Below are positions 29,983 through 40,975 of a stretch of DNA of 64,000 nt, piece by piece. The stretch is taken from NCBI GenBank assembly GCA_030248215.1, contig JASANG010003458.1:20373-84372 (forward strand). Reading direction: 5' to 3'. Each line of letters starts with the position of its first letter. Positions within the stretch are counted from its first letter, which is position 1. The notes below the pieces were generated by a model. The model saw nothing but the letters and a program-made list of their open reading frames with translations. It was not told where the DNA came from and ran no database searches. This DNA comes from Enoplolaimus lenunculus (taxonomy: Eukaryota; Nematoda; Enoplea; Enoplida; Thoracostomopsidae). The translations under genes were made by a program, and so were the position numbers.

Positions 29983-30178
29983 GGCCCATGTAAGAACAGG
30001 GCCGGTTCGTTTTCCGGAGGCGCTGTGACAGAGTCAGTTTAAACTTTAGACTAATTTTTTTGCTTAGGCTTAGGCTTACGCTTGGGTTTAGGCTTTGGAA
30101 TAGGCTCATCCATACTTTTAGGCTTAGGCTTAGCAGTATGCTTATACTAGTGTTCCGGCCTTATTGTATACATGGACC
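29983..30178. mobile_element. Family A TTAGGC-core MITE, perfect 8-bp TSD
   Basis: Ends GGCCCATGTAAGAACAGGGC and GTTCCGGCCTTATTGTATAC...GGACC; core of TTAGGC repeats. AGCCCTAT is exactly duplicated (29975-29982 and 30179-30186). Best evidence that the family moves as a hAT-type element. Confidence 0.82.
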
Positions 30179-30180
30179 AG

Positions 30181-30310
30181 CCCTATTCACACGTGCAAGT
30201 TTTTGCAACGAGAACTCACAGCTGCAATTTGCGCAAAATACTTGCAGCTGCAAATTGCACAAAATACTTGCAGCTGCAAGTATATACAAGAAAACATCAT
30301 TTTCATTTTG
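30181..30310. mobile_element. Family K left-half fragment
   Basis: CCCTATTCACACGTGCAAGT and repeated ACTTGCAGCTGCAA, as in 54596-54906. The family A target duplication overlaps its first bases, so A inserted at its edge. Confidence 0.55.
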
Positions 30311-30473
30311 AATCTTGACATAAATCTATGCGAATAATTTTCTGGCGATTGCAATGAACATCAACCATAACCTATGAATTATCGAATCAGCCTATGGCGA
30401 TGAATTAATTCGACGTGTAAGGTTATTCATACCGATGAAGTACTTCTTAGCGTATATTCAGCTTGCATGCGTC

Positions 30474-30598
30474 AAATTGACTCTCTCCGAAATAAACTCT
30501 ACGGGACTTCACCAACTGACTCAAATTCGACTCCGCCAGAGTCAAATTCGACTCACTGAGTCACCCGTATGACTGTGGTGGAGTCGAATTTGAACAAG
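30474..30598. mobile_element. Family D fragment
   Basis: GTCAAATTGACTCTCTCCGA, GACTTCACCAACTGACTC and GACTCCGCCAGAGTC; ends missing. Confidence 0.5.
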
Positions 30599-30620
30599 TA
30601 TACGCATACTTCACAGCATT

Positions 30621-30765
30621 AGTCTATAAGTCTAAGCTTAAGCGTAAAAATAAGCGTATACCTAAGTATACGCCAAAGCCTAAGCATAAGCATAAGCAAA
30701 AAGATTAGTCTAATACCTAAACTTACTCTATTCCAGACGCACAGAAAAACGTTCTGCGCCTTCGC
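30621..30765. mobile_element. Family A copy, left end lost
   Basis: TAAGTCTAAGCTTAAGCG... AAGCCTAAGCATAAGCATAA ... CACAGAAAAACGTTCTGCGC. Confidence 0.5.
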
Positions 30766-30914
30766 TGTCCGTGAGCCCGTGGGGCTGTCGCAATTGAAGT
30801 CAAATTTGAATTATAGTCGTATGTCTGCAACCTGCTTAATAGCCATTGGCAACAACAGTTAAGGTAAATTTTGTAAAAATTACGTTAATATCAAAACAAC
30901 GTTTAAAGAATCAA

Positions 30915-31140
30915 GCCTATGTAAAGAATACGGCTGTAACAGTAGCATAAGCATATTTCTTATCCTAATGCTAATCCTAAGCCTAAACCTAAACGTAAAA
31001 ATGAGCGTTAGGCTATGCCTAAGCTTAATTGAGATATAGATTATTTGTAATTGAAACAATTTCCATATTTTTTATATTAATATTTTACCACGCAATATTA
31101 AATCTTAGCCCAAGTCTAAGCCTAAACCTAAGCTTAAAAT
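30915..31140. mobile_element. Degenerate family A copy
   Basis: GTAACAGTAGCATAAGCATA, CCTAAGCCTAAACCTAAACG; a second core-like segment at 31105-31140. Confidence 0.4.
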
Positions 31141-31265
31141 CCTACATTTAAATTATGTCAAAAGTTGGTAATTTAAAAATTGTGACGGCTGTGAACTATA
31201 ACCTAACTTTACTAATTATCTCAGTGTTTTAACCAATGTATCCTAATATTTTGAACGATAGCGCA

Positions 31266-31508
31266 CACTGTAAATTGAAATGAGTTGATTAATCAATTCA
31301 ACTAGCGAGTTGGTTATTTCTGAATTAATATCAGTCTCACTATGAGTTGATTTCATTCTCAAGCTGAGTTGAATTGACTCTGGGCGAGTTGGTTAATTAA
31401 CTCAGAATGAATTGAATCAACTCAAAATTCTGAGTTCTGATAGTCCTGACTCAGTCTGAGTGATTCAACTCATTTTAAGGTAGAATCAACTCACTGGAAT
31501 TTACAGTG
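31266..31508. mobile_element. Family C MITE
   Basis: Ends CACTGTAAATTGAAATGAGT and AACTCACTGGAATTTACAGT; TA on the right. Confidence 0.7.
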
Positions 31509-31601
31509 TAACTAAAAATGGTTGCGTGTTAAAGTTTATTTTTTTGCTTTTGCTGATTTTGAGTCTACTCCAAAAATCAAACCTGCGTTAACCAATTCAA
31601 A

Positions 31602-31851
31602 CACTGTAAATTCCATAAGTTGATTAATCAACTCAGAGGGAAAATTAGTTATTTTTGGTCAATTCTGAGTTAATTGCAATGCATATTAATTCGCTCTGAG
31701 ATGATTTAATTCCTGTTAAGTTGATTATTTCACTCAGAATGAGTTAAATCAATTCAGAGTTCTAAGTTATGAAAGACCCAATTCAGAGCTCAGGCTTCTG
31801 AGTTGATACAACTCATTCTGAGTTAAAATCAACTCATTGAAAGTTACAGTG
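31602..31851. mobile_element. Family C MITE
   Basis: Ends CACTGTAAATTCCATAAGTT and AACTCATTGAAAGTTACAGT. Second copy within 100 bp of the last. Confidence 0.65.
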
Positions 31852-31889
31852 AACGTCGTTTGAAGCAGCCGTTGCTGATCAAAACAGCC

Positions 31890-32135
31890 AAGGTATAGAA
31901 CAGAAGTGGAACAGTAATATAATCATGTTCCAAAGCCTACGCCTAAACCTTGACAGTTTTCGTAACTATAGGTACGTATCATATCTGGGCCTTAATTACT
32001 TCGAGCCAAAGGCAAATAACGAAACTGGATCCGGTCAGTAGTATTACACAAACCTAAGCCTGAGCAAAAAATAGTCTAAAGCTTAAGCTTTTATTCTTAT
32101 CCGGACCCACACAAAAACATTCCGCCCCTGATCTT
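31890..32135. mobile_element. Interrupted family A copy
   Basis: Left GAACAGAAGTGGAACAG with AGCCTACGCCTAAACC; right TAGTCTAAAGCTTAAGC and ACATTCCGCCCCTG; about 90 bp of foreign sequence between. Confidence 0.5.
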
Positions 32136-32371
32136 TTTATAGGCACACAAAAGTATCATTTCATCACTCGTTTAAACACCAAATATTTTGACTCAAATCA
32201 GTTTTGCAAACCGCATTGCAGACTATTTCCGGTTCCGGTTACAGTGTCCGACATTTTACGTAAAAGAAACAATTTATTATCCAATAGTGAAATAACATTC
32301 GTTTAGTGTTTTAAATTTTTAATATATGTGTTTTGAATACAAAATTAAGTTTTCTATTAATTCTATCAAAG

Positions 32372-32575
32372 GCCGATGTTACTTTTAGGGGGCGTAACAG
32401 GAGATTAAGCGTATTTCTAAGCCTAAGCCTAAACCTAAGCGTTGCAAAAATGTGTTTCTAAGCTTATAAGCCTAAGCCTAAGCCTAAGCCTAAGCAAAAA
32501 CTGTAATCTAGAATATAAATCCATTCTTTTGTAGACTCACCAGAAACGTGGACGCCCCTTAAAGTAACATGGGCC
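32372..32575. mobile_element. Family B TTAGGC-core MITE
   Basis: Ends GGCCGATGTTACTTTTAGGG and CCCCTTAAAGTAACATGGGC are inverse; core AAGCCTAAGCCTAAGCCTAA with GTTGCAAAAATGTGT spacer. Confidence 0.7.
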
Positions 32576-32870
32576 AAATAACTGGTACCTATTGTCGTTA
32601 TCCGAATTATACCGTTCTATAGGGTATCAGAACGCAATAAAATATACGTTTAAACGATCCTAAAAGACTTGTTCTTATAACCGATACTCGTTCCCTGTTT
32701 GGCGATTAGAGCTTATATGCTGTTTAAAAGGTTGGCTTGAATCAATTTTTTCAACACATTCAGTAGACGAGAGAAAATTGTTATAAAATGCTTATGGTCA
32801 CTCGTTTAAGTGTCTCAAAATGGCCAAAAAAGCTTTAAGTTTATAATTTATTACTTAATATGCAAATTAC

Positions 32871-32957
32871 GGCCTATGTATAGAACAGGGCCGGAACAGT
32901 AGTATAAGCATATTCCTAAGCCTAAGCCTACGCCTAAGCGTATGTTCAGTCTAACAA
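32871..32957. mobile_element. Truncated family A copy
   Basis: GGCCTATGTATAGAACAGGG, then GTATAAGCATATTCCTAAGC; the right half is missing. 32958-33635 shows nothing recognisable. Confidence 0.55.
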
Positions 32958-33639
32958 GATCAAACAAAAACCGCCGTGGCTTTGAAATGATGCTGGATTC
33001 ACATTCGCTTTGCTCGCAATTTTTTGTTTTTTATTACGCCTCCGTTTACATCTTGGTCGTACAGACAGGTTTTTAAATAAGTTTTCCTTCAAATAAACGT
33101 TTATACAAAAATTAATGGTTTCAAAGGTTTCTGCCAGCCTCAAAATAAACCGGTAAATTTGTAAATATACTTCTTTGTGACTACAATATCATATTCGTTC
33201 ATTACTTACTCATCTTGATACGCGTATACACAAACCAAATTGTCTGATATTCAAGAAATATTGTCTGAAATTTTAGACAATTTATGTGTTTAAGTACATG
33301 GTTTCAGATGTAAATGTTTTGAATTGCAGACTTAATTATGTAAAATTTTTCGTGAAATATGGGTCGGTGGTAATTTTGCTAACTTTAAAGTTTTAAATTT
33401 AAGACTTTATTTTATAATCGATTAGGACGACAAATATAAGACTAATATGCCGAAAAAACGTGTAAGACAAATATATTGGCCAGCGAAGCCGCGGAAACAA
33501 TAGAAGGCTGAAGCTCTAGACGAACATCCTTAATTCTTCAGCCGGGAAGCTTATGTTGAATCAGAAATATTCTTTTTATAAGTTTGAAATCAGACAATTT
33601 TAGCAATTTGTTAACAAACAAAATGTTTTTTGTATATAC

Positions 33640-33800
33640 AATGTAAATTTTTATGAGTTGATTAATCAACACTCAGAGATCGAATTAGTACTAATTAACC
33701 CCCCCCCTCCCTGAAAACGAGGGCGGTCGGGCAAAAACACAACGCGCGCTGGTATCATTTTTTCTACACAGAATGTACCCAGTTGCATACTCTTGTCTAA
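33640..33800. mobile_element. Family C left fragment abutting a CAAGAGTATGCAACT-type right half
   Basis: AATGTAAATTTTTATGAGTT then, after CCCCCCC, a GCGCGCTGGTATCATTTTTT...CAGTTGCATACTCTTG stretch like 26206-26497. Confidence 0.4.
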
Positions 33801-33936
33801 GACATGCATTGTCTACTGTTGATAACCGTTGAATATAAGACATTATGTTTTTTAACCACTTCAGATACGAATTTCTGAGCTTTTAAAATTGTAATGTCTG
33901 AAATTTCAAACATTATTGTTTCGTCGATTTAAGAAA

Positions 33937-34361
33937 CGAGAAGGACTGATATTTGGGCTCTCCAGAGGTTACACCATTTTATTTGGTTACGGACCGTTAT
34001 TTATTTCTAACCCACCCTCCGCTACCCTTTGTTACTGATATATATTCGTTTTTGCAAGCATCCGTTGAAGTAGACGTTTATTTATCTTGTGTCAATAGTT
34101 TGAGCTATAATGCAAGGTTACACTTTGAAATGTACTTTCAAAACTAAAGCACGCTTTGAAATTTCGAACTCAACTATATTTGGTCCAGGGGTCATTTATG
34201 CACTACAATTATGGATACCTGACATTTATGAAATCTAATTAGGGTTCGGGGACTCTATCCGCTTGCGACCTCTTATTAGGGATACGGACTCATATTGATT
34301 CAGACTCACAATGGGCACCACATTTTATTACCCTCCCCCTATTATTGGGGTTACTACAGTA
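33937..34361. mobile_element. Family I MITE
   Basis: GGACTGATATTTGGGCTCTC on the left as at 21180; right end TTGGGGTTACTACAGTA. Confidence 0.55.
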
Positions 34362-34671
34362 AGATTTTGAAACCTAGATTCAGTTAATACAGGTTTTATT
34401 TTTCTGATTATACCGGTAGCTAATTGTAAGCAACATTTTATTATTTTTTACTATTTTTTTTATTTTTGGTGCACAGTTAAAGTAAAAAAATAACCAAAAC
34501 AGGGTTTTCTGGTACTTTTCAGCTATTCAATTGGCACCACCGTCTAGACCCTGGTTCGTTTCGCATGAGTTGATATACATTTGAATAAAGTTTTTGTTCA
34601 ATTTTAAACAATGGAAATAAGTTTTTTATTTTTTACTCAAATTCAAAATAAGCAAACTTGAGTAGAACTGG

Positions 34672-34835
34672 GAGTGCCGATTCAGGTATAAGAGTCCGTA
34701 AGTGGATAGAGTGTCTAAAACCTAATCAGAGCCTATAAATGTTAACTGTCCTTAATTGTAGCGCATGAATATTAACTCGAGGCAAAAATAAAGTTAACTT
34801 TGAAACTTTAAGGCATACTTAAGTTAAACTAAAAT
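34672..34835. mobile_element. Inverted family I fragment
   Basis: TAAGAGTCCGTAAGTGGATA and GTAGCGCATGAATATTAACT are inverse to the body of 34100-34260. Confidence 0.45.
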
Positions 34836-34891
34836 TTCAAATCCGGTAAAGACGTAAAAATCACAAATACTCCTGCCAATGTTAACTGTTT

Positions 34892-35050
34892 GGGTTGCGC
34901 TATACTTATGTTGACGTCCGTCGCCGCCCGTCACTGTACGCACAGTCCGTCACAGTGCGGTATCGTACATCTCACGCAAATGACTCACGTACGATAACGT
35001 ATGGTACGAACGGTGACGAACAGTGCCGGACGTCGAACATAGCGCAACCC
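34892..35050. mobile_element. GC-rich foldback MITE
   Basis: Outer ends GGGTTGCGCTATACTTATGT and CGAACATAGCGCAACCC are inverted; GACGTCCG and CGGACGTC and CACGTACGATAACGT palindromes lie inside. About 160 bp. Confidence 0.65.
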
Positions 35051-35189
35051 TGGGGGATTTAAATTAACCAAAGGCGAATCTTAATAGTCTATACTTAATT
35101 TCAGCGTAAGGATAAGTCCGAACAATAGCCTAAGACTAAGCCAAATTATTTAGCTAATGGTTATAAATCCGTCACATTCAAATGACTAA

Positions 35190-35325
35190 TCGCGGGGGGG
35201 CATGTTTCCGCGGGACTGCAATAGAGTATGCTTTTTAGACGAATTTTTTGCTTAGGCGTACACTTACCTTAAGGTATAAACTCATTTCTATGCTTAGTCT
35301 TATGCTTAGGAATACGCTTATACTA
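35190..35325. mobile_element. Degenerate family A copy
   Basis: GCGGGACTGCAATAGAGTAT ... TGCTTAGGCGTACACTTACC ... GCTTAGGAATACGCTTATAC. 35326-35870 is featureless. Confidence 0.5.
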
Positions 35326-35871
35326 AACAACGATCATTGACTTATACAGTCTAACTTTAAGCAATTTAGTTTTATTTCTTCAAGCATAATCTGTTAATTA
35401 CCCAGATAGCTGTCATTTCTCACAGGGCTTTAAGCATAATGATGATATAACGTCAGCGCTCTAAGTTTTGACTTATTGATTCGAATACCGTTCAGGGTTT
35501 AACAGTAATTTTCATCTCATACCTGTACAATTCTCAAAGGTGTCGTTAAGCTTAAAGATAATTGCTTGGTCTAAGCGTTCAACTGGTGCCTGACTATTAC
35601 CAGTTGATGTGTGCTAAACCAGACGACAATTTATTGACCAAATACACCGTTTGTAACACGATGATTTGGGCCCAAGTTACCTTTAGGGACGTCCCGGTTA
35701 CGCAATATTTGCAACATTGTTAAGTTTCTTAGATCTCGCGTTGTGTCAACAATCAGTGGTTATCAAAAATAAAGATACTAACTGAAAATTTTTCCATTAA
35801 CTCTTTCTCACCATGAATATTTTCAATTTAGTATGAGATGTTATTTAAGCGTAAGATTTGATATCAAGTCT

Positions 35872-35935
35872 CACGGGTTAGAAGCGTATACGATGACCAC
35901 TGAGCTATTAGAAGCGTGACGCTCAAGTCCGGCGG
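35872..35935 (-). tRNA. tRNA-like pseudogene (SINE head)
   Basis: The minus strand reads TAATAGCTCAGTGGTCATCG, an exact Pol III A box, then CTTCTAACCCGTGAG; the B box has decayed to GATATCAAATC. Not a functional tRNA. Confidence 0.4.
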
Positions 35936-36579
35936 GGCTTTCACGTCTTGTGGAAATTTCATACTGCGCATATATTTTAGAGTTGTTCAACGCGGCACAC
36001 AGTGTCTGTTTTGCTCGTATATTATTTGTAATTAGAATTGTCCATAGAATACAATATGAGTGATCGGGTTAGGCGGGTCAGACACCTGAGCCTCATTAAC
36101 GTTTAGGATTAGGCTTAAGATTAGCAATAGATTCACGATAAAGCTCATCCCATGCCCAGGTCTTTGTCCAAGCTTCAACCCTAAATATGGCGCAAAGTGT
36201 ACAGCAGTCCAAAGCTGACATAATTATATTGTCCTTGATAATTTGTTTAACTTGTTCAGTTAAACAAATTTCATAGACAACACGTCACGCTTGAACAGCT
36301 GTATCGTTTGCCTCAAATTTAACTTAACGCTGAGGCAAAGGTCCGGAACAGGCTTCGCAAAACCGGATGATTTCTTGCAAAATAACCTTTTTTTACATTC
36401 GACCATTTTACAGTACTATTGTGACCCTCCAATACTAATTTGCCCCCGGTGCTGCTATAAGAGCATACCTGGGTTGAAACCTTCTTTAAAAACTTATACG
36501 ACACTTAATTATTTTCTTAAATTCTTTTGAAAATCATACTTTAAATATTTATTCTGTTATGTTTATCAAAATAAGCCGG

Positions 36580-36662
36580 TGACGCGGTGGATAAACAACA
36601 GGTTTAGGCGTTTAATACCTGTCTGAGTAGGAGGTTAGAGCCACTAGTGGAATCACAGTGAG
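36580..36662 (+). tRNA. tRNA-like pseudogene (SINE head)
   Basis: GACGCGGTGGATAAACAACA...GAGGTTAGAGCCACTAG resembles a decayed tRNA with poor A and B boxes. 35936-36579 otherwise has only a stray TTAGGC-like piece near 36100. Confidence 0.3.
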
Positions 36663-36953
36663 GCTGGGGGTGGGGGCATACTCCCCCTTGTCAGAATTTT
36701 TTTTGTGATACAATGTTAAGGTCTCTCCTACCTTACAATTTTTCCACTTGGAAAATTTGTTGTAAAAAATACAACTTTTTTCTCTCAGAAACTTTTTGGT
36801 GATAAAAGCTTACAATTTTTGTCTTAGAAAATTTTTTCGTTATTAAATGATAAGGTCACTCACTTATTTACAATTTTGGCGTTTCATAACATTTACCAGT
36901 CCGCCACCCACCCCCTGTAAGAAATTAATTTTTGGATCTGCATCTGGTTTGAG
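36655..36953. mobile_element. Family J MITE, left end lost
   Basis: Shares TTTGTGATAC.ATG.TAAGGTC and CATAACATTTACCAGTCC with 49916-50306, ending TTGGATCTGCATCTGG. Confidence 0.5.
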
Positions 36954-37031
36954 CAACTGTTGACACACACTGCCTTACAAAAGTTGATCTGCGCTGTAGG
37001 TTTCAAATTACTATAAGCTGACAACTAATTG

Positions 37032-37227
37032 GGCCTATGTCACTTTTAGGCCGTCCCGGTTTCTGGTGGGTCTATAAAAGAGTAGGTTTACATTCTACAT
37101 TTTTAGCTTACGCTTAGCCTTAGGCTTAGGCTTAGGCTTAGGAATACGCTTCTGCAACGCTTAGACGTAGGCTTAGGCTTAGGAATACTCTTAATCTACT
37201 GTTACGGCCCTAAAAGTAACATTGGTC
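37032..37227. mobile_element. Family B TTAGGC-core MITE
   Basis: Ends GGCCTATGTCACTTTTAGGC and GGCCCTAAAAGTAACATTGG; core TTAGGCTTAGGCTTAGGCTT. 37228-37575 has only a weak CCTAAGC remnant (37430-37490). Confidence 0.65.
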
Positions 37228-37578
37228 ATTAAATTGCATAAGCATTAAACCTTGGGCAGTATTATATGACGGAATTTGGCCTAATATCTTAATGAATTGG
37301 GATTTGTAATACCAGTAAGAGAGTTTTTAGGAGTCCGTTGGGCTATGAGCATGGATTTAATTTGTTTCATTAACGAATCTACAACAATTCGTCGCCTGGC
37401 AACTTGTCGCGCAACTGTGTACTAAAGCCTTTGAATAAACCTAAGCCTAATTCTAATCGCACAGACTAAACCTAAACCTAAGCATAATGACGGGTGACGA
37501 ATTGTCGAGTCGATGCAAATTTCAGCTAACAAATTGTCACACGACACTGTTATCGGGCGACAAATTGTTTTGATACCG

Positions 37579-37743
37579 GGCCCGTAGCCAAGGGTAGGCC
37601 AGCGGCGTGGTCAGGCCCCCCATGGCCAATTTTGGGCCAACTAGAACGGTTCAACCTTGCTTGTAACGCATTGAATACCCTTGAATGCCCCTGCTGAAAA
37701 AAATTAGCCTCTCTTGGCAAGGTGAGCTGGCTACGGTCCTGTG
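37579..37743. mobile_element. Family H MITE, full length
   Basis: Ends GGCCCGTAGCCAAGGGTAGG and GCAAGGTGAGCTGGCTACGG; internal CAACCTTGCTTGTAACGC. Confidence 0.65.
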
Positions 37744-38003
37744 TGATACCTTAATTAACATCGAAAATCACAAATGGTAAATTACAAAAAACTATGGATT
37801 GGCAAATTTTCATCCGGAGCAAAAAACTGTCAAAATAAAAAATTAACTAAATATTTTGGTAAAAAGTTTTCGATTTGGAAGCCAATGAAATTCGACGGAA
37901 CAACTTCAAATCTGGCAGTTAGGATCATAATCATATTTATTTAATATCTGAAAATTGCTTTCATTTTAGATTATTTGCTAGACTCAAAATTTCAACTAAA
38001 AAA

Positions 38004-38528
38004 ATGAGACTAACAGTGGTGACAGTATTATTAATGTTACAAACTCTACTCGTGATTCCAAGTAGTGTTCGTTCGAATTATGCAAACAACTTTTTGGGCG
38101 TTTCTCGATTGTTGAACTATCGTCAGTATCCGGTTGCGGTTCCGGTAGAAAATGAAGATCGAGATTTGGGTACGAAAATAAGACGCAACTCAGGTTAGTG
38201 TTTGTCCAAAATGGGTTCAACTGTAACCAAATGTTTGCCAAAAAAACGAATATATCGTTTAACCGTTTTAGCCACACTTTTGCTACTGGTTTACGCGAAA
38301 TATAAAACACAATGCGCAGTGTTTAACAATTATTACGCTTATACACAGTACACAGTATCCACAGGACGTGATAGCTCGTGCATGCTCATGCGTTCAGTTG
38401 TTGGATCTGAGCGTAATTATCGCACTTTCTGTCTTTCGTCCTACGGTTTCCAGTTCAAATCTTACGCAATTTTCACAATATCATGCGTACACCATATGAC
38501 TTTTGAGTGGCAGTGTGATGAACATTGA
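38004..38528 (+). CDS. Candidate small secreted cysteine-containing protein, two exons
   Basis: Exon 1 (38004-38193) codes for a clear signal peptide (MRLTVVTVLLMLQTLLVIPS, likely cut after SVRS), a 40-residue propeptide-like stretch and a basic KIRR. It ends at CTCAG|GTTAGT in phase 1. Exon 2 starts at 38365 (after ATCCACAG) or 38320 (after AATGCGCAG); both keep frame and reach RDSSCMLMRSVVG ... TFCLSSYGFQFKSY ... ISCVHHMTFEWQCDEH and the stop at 38526. The product is about 117 or 132 aa with four cysteines downstream of KIRR, suggesting a processed secreted peptide or toxin/hormone-like precursor; I recognise no family. AATAAA at 38736 could end the transcript. A pyrimidine-rich acceptor at 37969 suggests a 5' UTR exon. 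The signal peptide is convincing; the second exon is not certain. Confidence 0.4.
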
Positions 38529-38794
38529 AGCCAAAAAAGTTTCAATGCCCATCAGACTGCCCCGTCAAATGTCACCTGGTGTACGCATGATGTTGTGGAT
38601 ATTGCACAATAGTCATGCGACAAAAGGCTACAGTTGGCGCTGTGTGGCCGCGAGTGGGCTCTCACGTTTTGGCTGTGATTTCATGCTGCAAATGTTTGAA
38701 TTTCACGGGTCAAAAACGCAAAAAAAATGTAATTAAATAAATTTTCATACATTTTGGGTTTTAACTTTTCCGTAAATTTGTATATTTTTTATGT

Positions 38795-39013
38795 TAAACG
38801 CGGCGACACACGGCACTGAACGCCACCAATCACTGGTGTGTGACGCCGTGATTCGCCGTTTCATGCCGTGCTGTGCCGCCCGACGCCGTACTGCGACGCG
38901 CGTCGAAAATAACAGTAAATTTTACAAAAATTATTTTATTGACATGACGCGAGGTGCCGTGCGGTGTCGCAGTGTTGGTTGCGGTGTCGCGCGGCAAGAA
39001 TAGCGTCACACTC
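38795..39013. mobile_element. GC-rich foldback MITE
   Basis: About 220 bp rich in GCGGCGACACACGGCAC and its approximate inverse GGTGCCGTGCGGTGTCGC, with a short AT centre. It starts just after the possible poly(A) site of the peptide gene. Confidence 0.55.
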
Positions 39014-39049
39014 TTAATAGTCTAAAGCAGTCTGGGACGAAATTAACAA

Positions 39050-39172
39050 GAAATAAATATTTTTTTTTACAATTTTTTTCACAAAAATAACTATTTTTAC
39101 AATTTTTTTCACAAAAATAACTATTTTTACAATTTTTTTTACAAAAATAACTATTTTTGCAATTTTATTTTT
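39050..39172. repeat. 30-bp minisatellite, about 4 copies
   Basis: Unit CAATTTTTTTCACAAAAATA plus ACTATTTTTA. The V/I/K-rich ORF on the other strand is an artefact. Confidence 0.85.
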
Positions 39173-39296
39173 TAGGAAAACAACGTTCACGGCAAGCAAT
39201 CGAATGGGTATTTATTAGAAGATAAAACACAAAACTCAAACGTCGAATTTCTTAAAAAAATTTCATTGACATGCGCACTAAAGGTATTGGAAACTT

Positions 39297-39520
39297 GGCC
39301 CATGTATAGGACAGAGGTGGAACTGTAGTATATAGCATATTCCTATGCCTAAACCTATACGTAAGAATGAACGTATTCCTAAGCCTAAGCCTAAGCGTAA
39401 GGATAAGCCTATGTCGAAGCCTTAGCCTAAGCCTGAGCAATAAAGTGAGCCTAAAAGCTTAAGCGTGCTGCATTACAGTCCCGCAGGAAAGCGTGCCGGC
39501 CCTGTTCTACACATATGGGG
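39297..39520. mobile_element. Family A TTAGGC-core MITE with 8-bp TSD
   Basis: Ends GGCCCATGTATAGGACAGAG and GCCGGCCCTGTTCTACACAT; flanks GGAAACTT and CGAAACTT form an 8-bp TSD with one mismatch. Long core of GCCTAA variants. Confidence 0.75.
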
Positions 39521-39591
39521 CGAAACTTTAATATAAAGTGCTTCTGATCGGACAATTATAGTAAAACAAATAGGTTTCCAGGCATTCCGAA

Positions 39592-39945
39592 CAACAACCA
39601 CAACAACAACAACAGCAACCACAACAACATCAACAACAACAAAAACAACAACAACAACAAACAACAACCAACAACAACAACAACGAACAACAACAAACAA
39701 CAACAACCAACAACAACAAACCACAACAACAATAATAATAACAAAAACAATAATAACCACAACAACAATAATAACAAAAACAATAATAACCACAACAACA
39801 ATAATAATAACAAAAACAATAATAACCACAACAACAATAATAATAACAAAAACAATAATAACCACAACAACAATAATAATAACAAAAACAATAATAACCA
39901 CAACAACAATAATAATAACAAAAACAATAATAACCACAACAACAG
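39592..39945. repeat. AAC-rich tract and 36-bp minisatellite
   Basis: AACAAC simple repeat to about 39730, then about six copies of a unit of roughly 36 bp (ACCACAACAACAATAATAAT + AACAAAAACAATAATA). V/I-, L- and Y/C-rich ORFs are its three minus-strand translations. Confidence 0.92.
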
Positions 39946-40096
39946 AATATAAAGTGAATTGCGAAATTTAAGTTGTTTTCAATAAATTTTAATCCATAAA
40001 ATAAACCATATTTTTGAACCATGAAAAATGAACATTTTTTCAAAACTGAATATTTTTCCACTTGATTGTAAATAAACATTTGAACAGCGTAAGAGT

Positions 40097-40314
40097 TTCA
40101 ACTGAATTAACTCTGGGTGAATTGATTAATTAACTCAGAATGAATTGAATCAACGCAAAATTCGGAGTGAGTTCTCATAGTCCTAACTCAAAGTCAACTA
40201 AACTCAGAGAGAGAATCAACTCAACTCAGAGTAAGTTAATGTTTACTGATATTAATTCAAAAGTAACCAACTCGCTAGCTGAATTGATTACTCAGCTCAT
40301 TGGAATTTACAGTG
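40097..40314. mobile_element. Family C MITE, left end lost
   Basis: AACTCTGGGTGAATTGATTA ... CTCATTGGAATTTACAGTG followed by TA. Confidence 0.6.
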
Positions 40315-40421
40315 TATGTTTAACATTTAATGTGTTGCAATTAGCAAAAAAATTCAAAGCTGACCACTACAACTCAAATCAAGAACGAAATTACAGTTTG
40401 CTTCAACTGAAGCTGTACAAA

Positions 40422-40676
40422 CACTGTAAATTCTAATGAGTTCAATGATAATTAACTCAGACGGAAAATTAGTTGTTTCAGGGGTTAATCACAGTAAACT
40501 TTAACTCACTCAGAGTTGAGCTGATTCGCGCTCGTGAGTTGAGTTGATTCCGGGGGAGTTGATAAATTAAATCATGATGAGTTGAATTAATTAAAAATTA
40601 TGAGTTCTGATAGTCCTAACTCAGACTGAGTGATTCAACTCATTATGAGTTAAAAACAACACAGTGGAATTTAGTG
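40422..40676. mobile_element. Family C MITE
   Basis: Ends CACTGTAAATTCTAATGAGT and CAGTGGAATTTAGTG. Confidence 0.65.
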
Positions 40677-40810
40677 ATTTTAGATAAATTATTTTAAAAA
40701 ACTGAAATTAAGTCACTTTAAAACAAATATTTACATTACCGGAATTTCAAATTTGATCAAATTCATATTAATTAAAAGTCATTTTAAAGAAAACTTTGTC
40801 TAATATATAG

Positions 40811-40975
40811 AAAAAGACCCGAACAGTAGCGTAAGCGTATCCTAAGCATAAGCCTAAACATACGGATGAGCCTATAGTGAAACCTGACAATAAACCTAAG
40901 CAGAAAAGTTAGTCTAACGCGTAAGCTTACTCTATTACAGTCCCACAGAAAAACGTTCCACCCCTGATTTTTACA
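40811..40975. mobile_element. Family A copy
   Basis: CCCGAACAGTAGCGTAAGCG ... CAGAAAAACGTTCCACCCCT. 40976-41365 is featureless. Confidence 0.55.

Noticed and set aside
38630-38690. LALCGREW read out of frame, resembling a relaxin/insulin B-chain CGRE motif
   Set aside because: A stop follows within a few codons, no A-chain cysteine pattern lies nearby, and the frame does not join the upstream signal-peptide exon.
39473-40079. V/I-, L- and Y/C-rich ORFs on the minus strand
   Set aside because: Three frames of the AAC/AAT 36-bp minisatellite.
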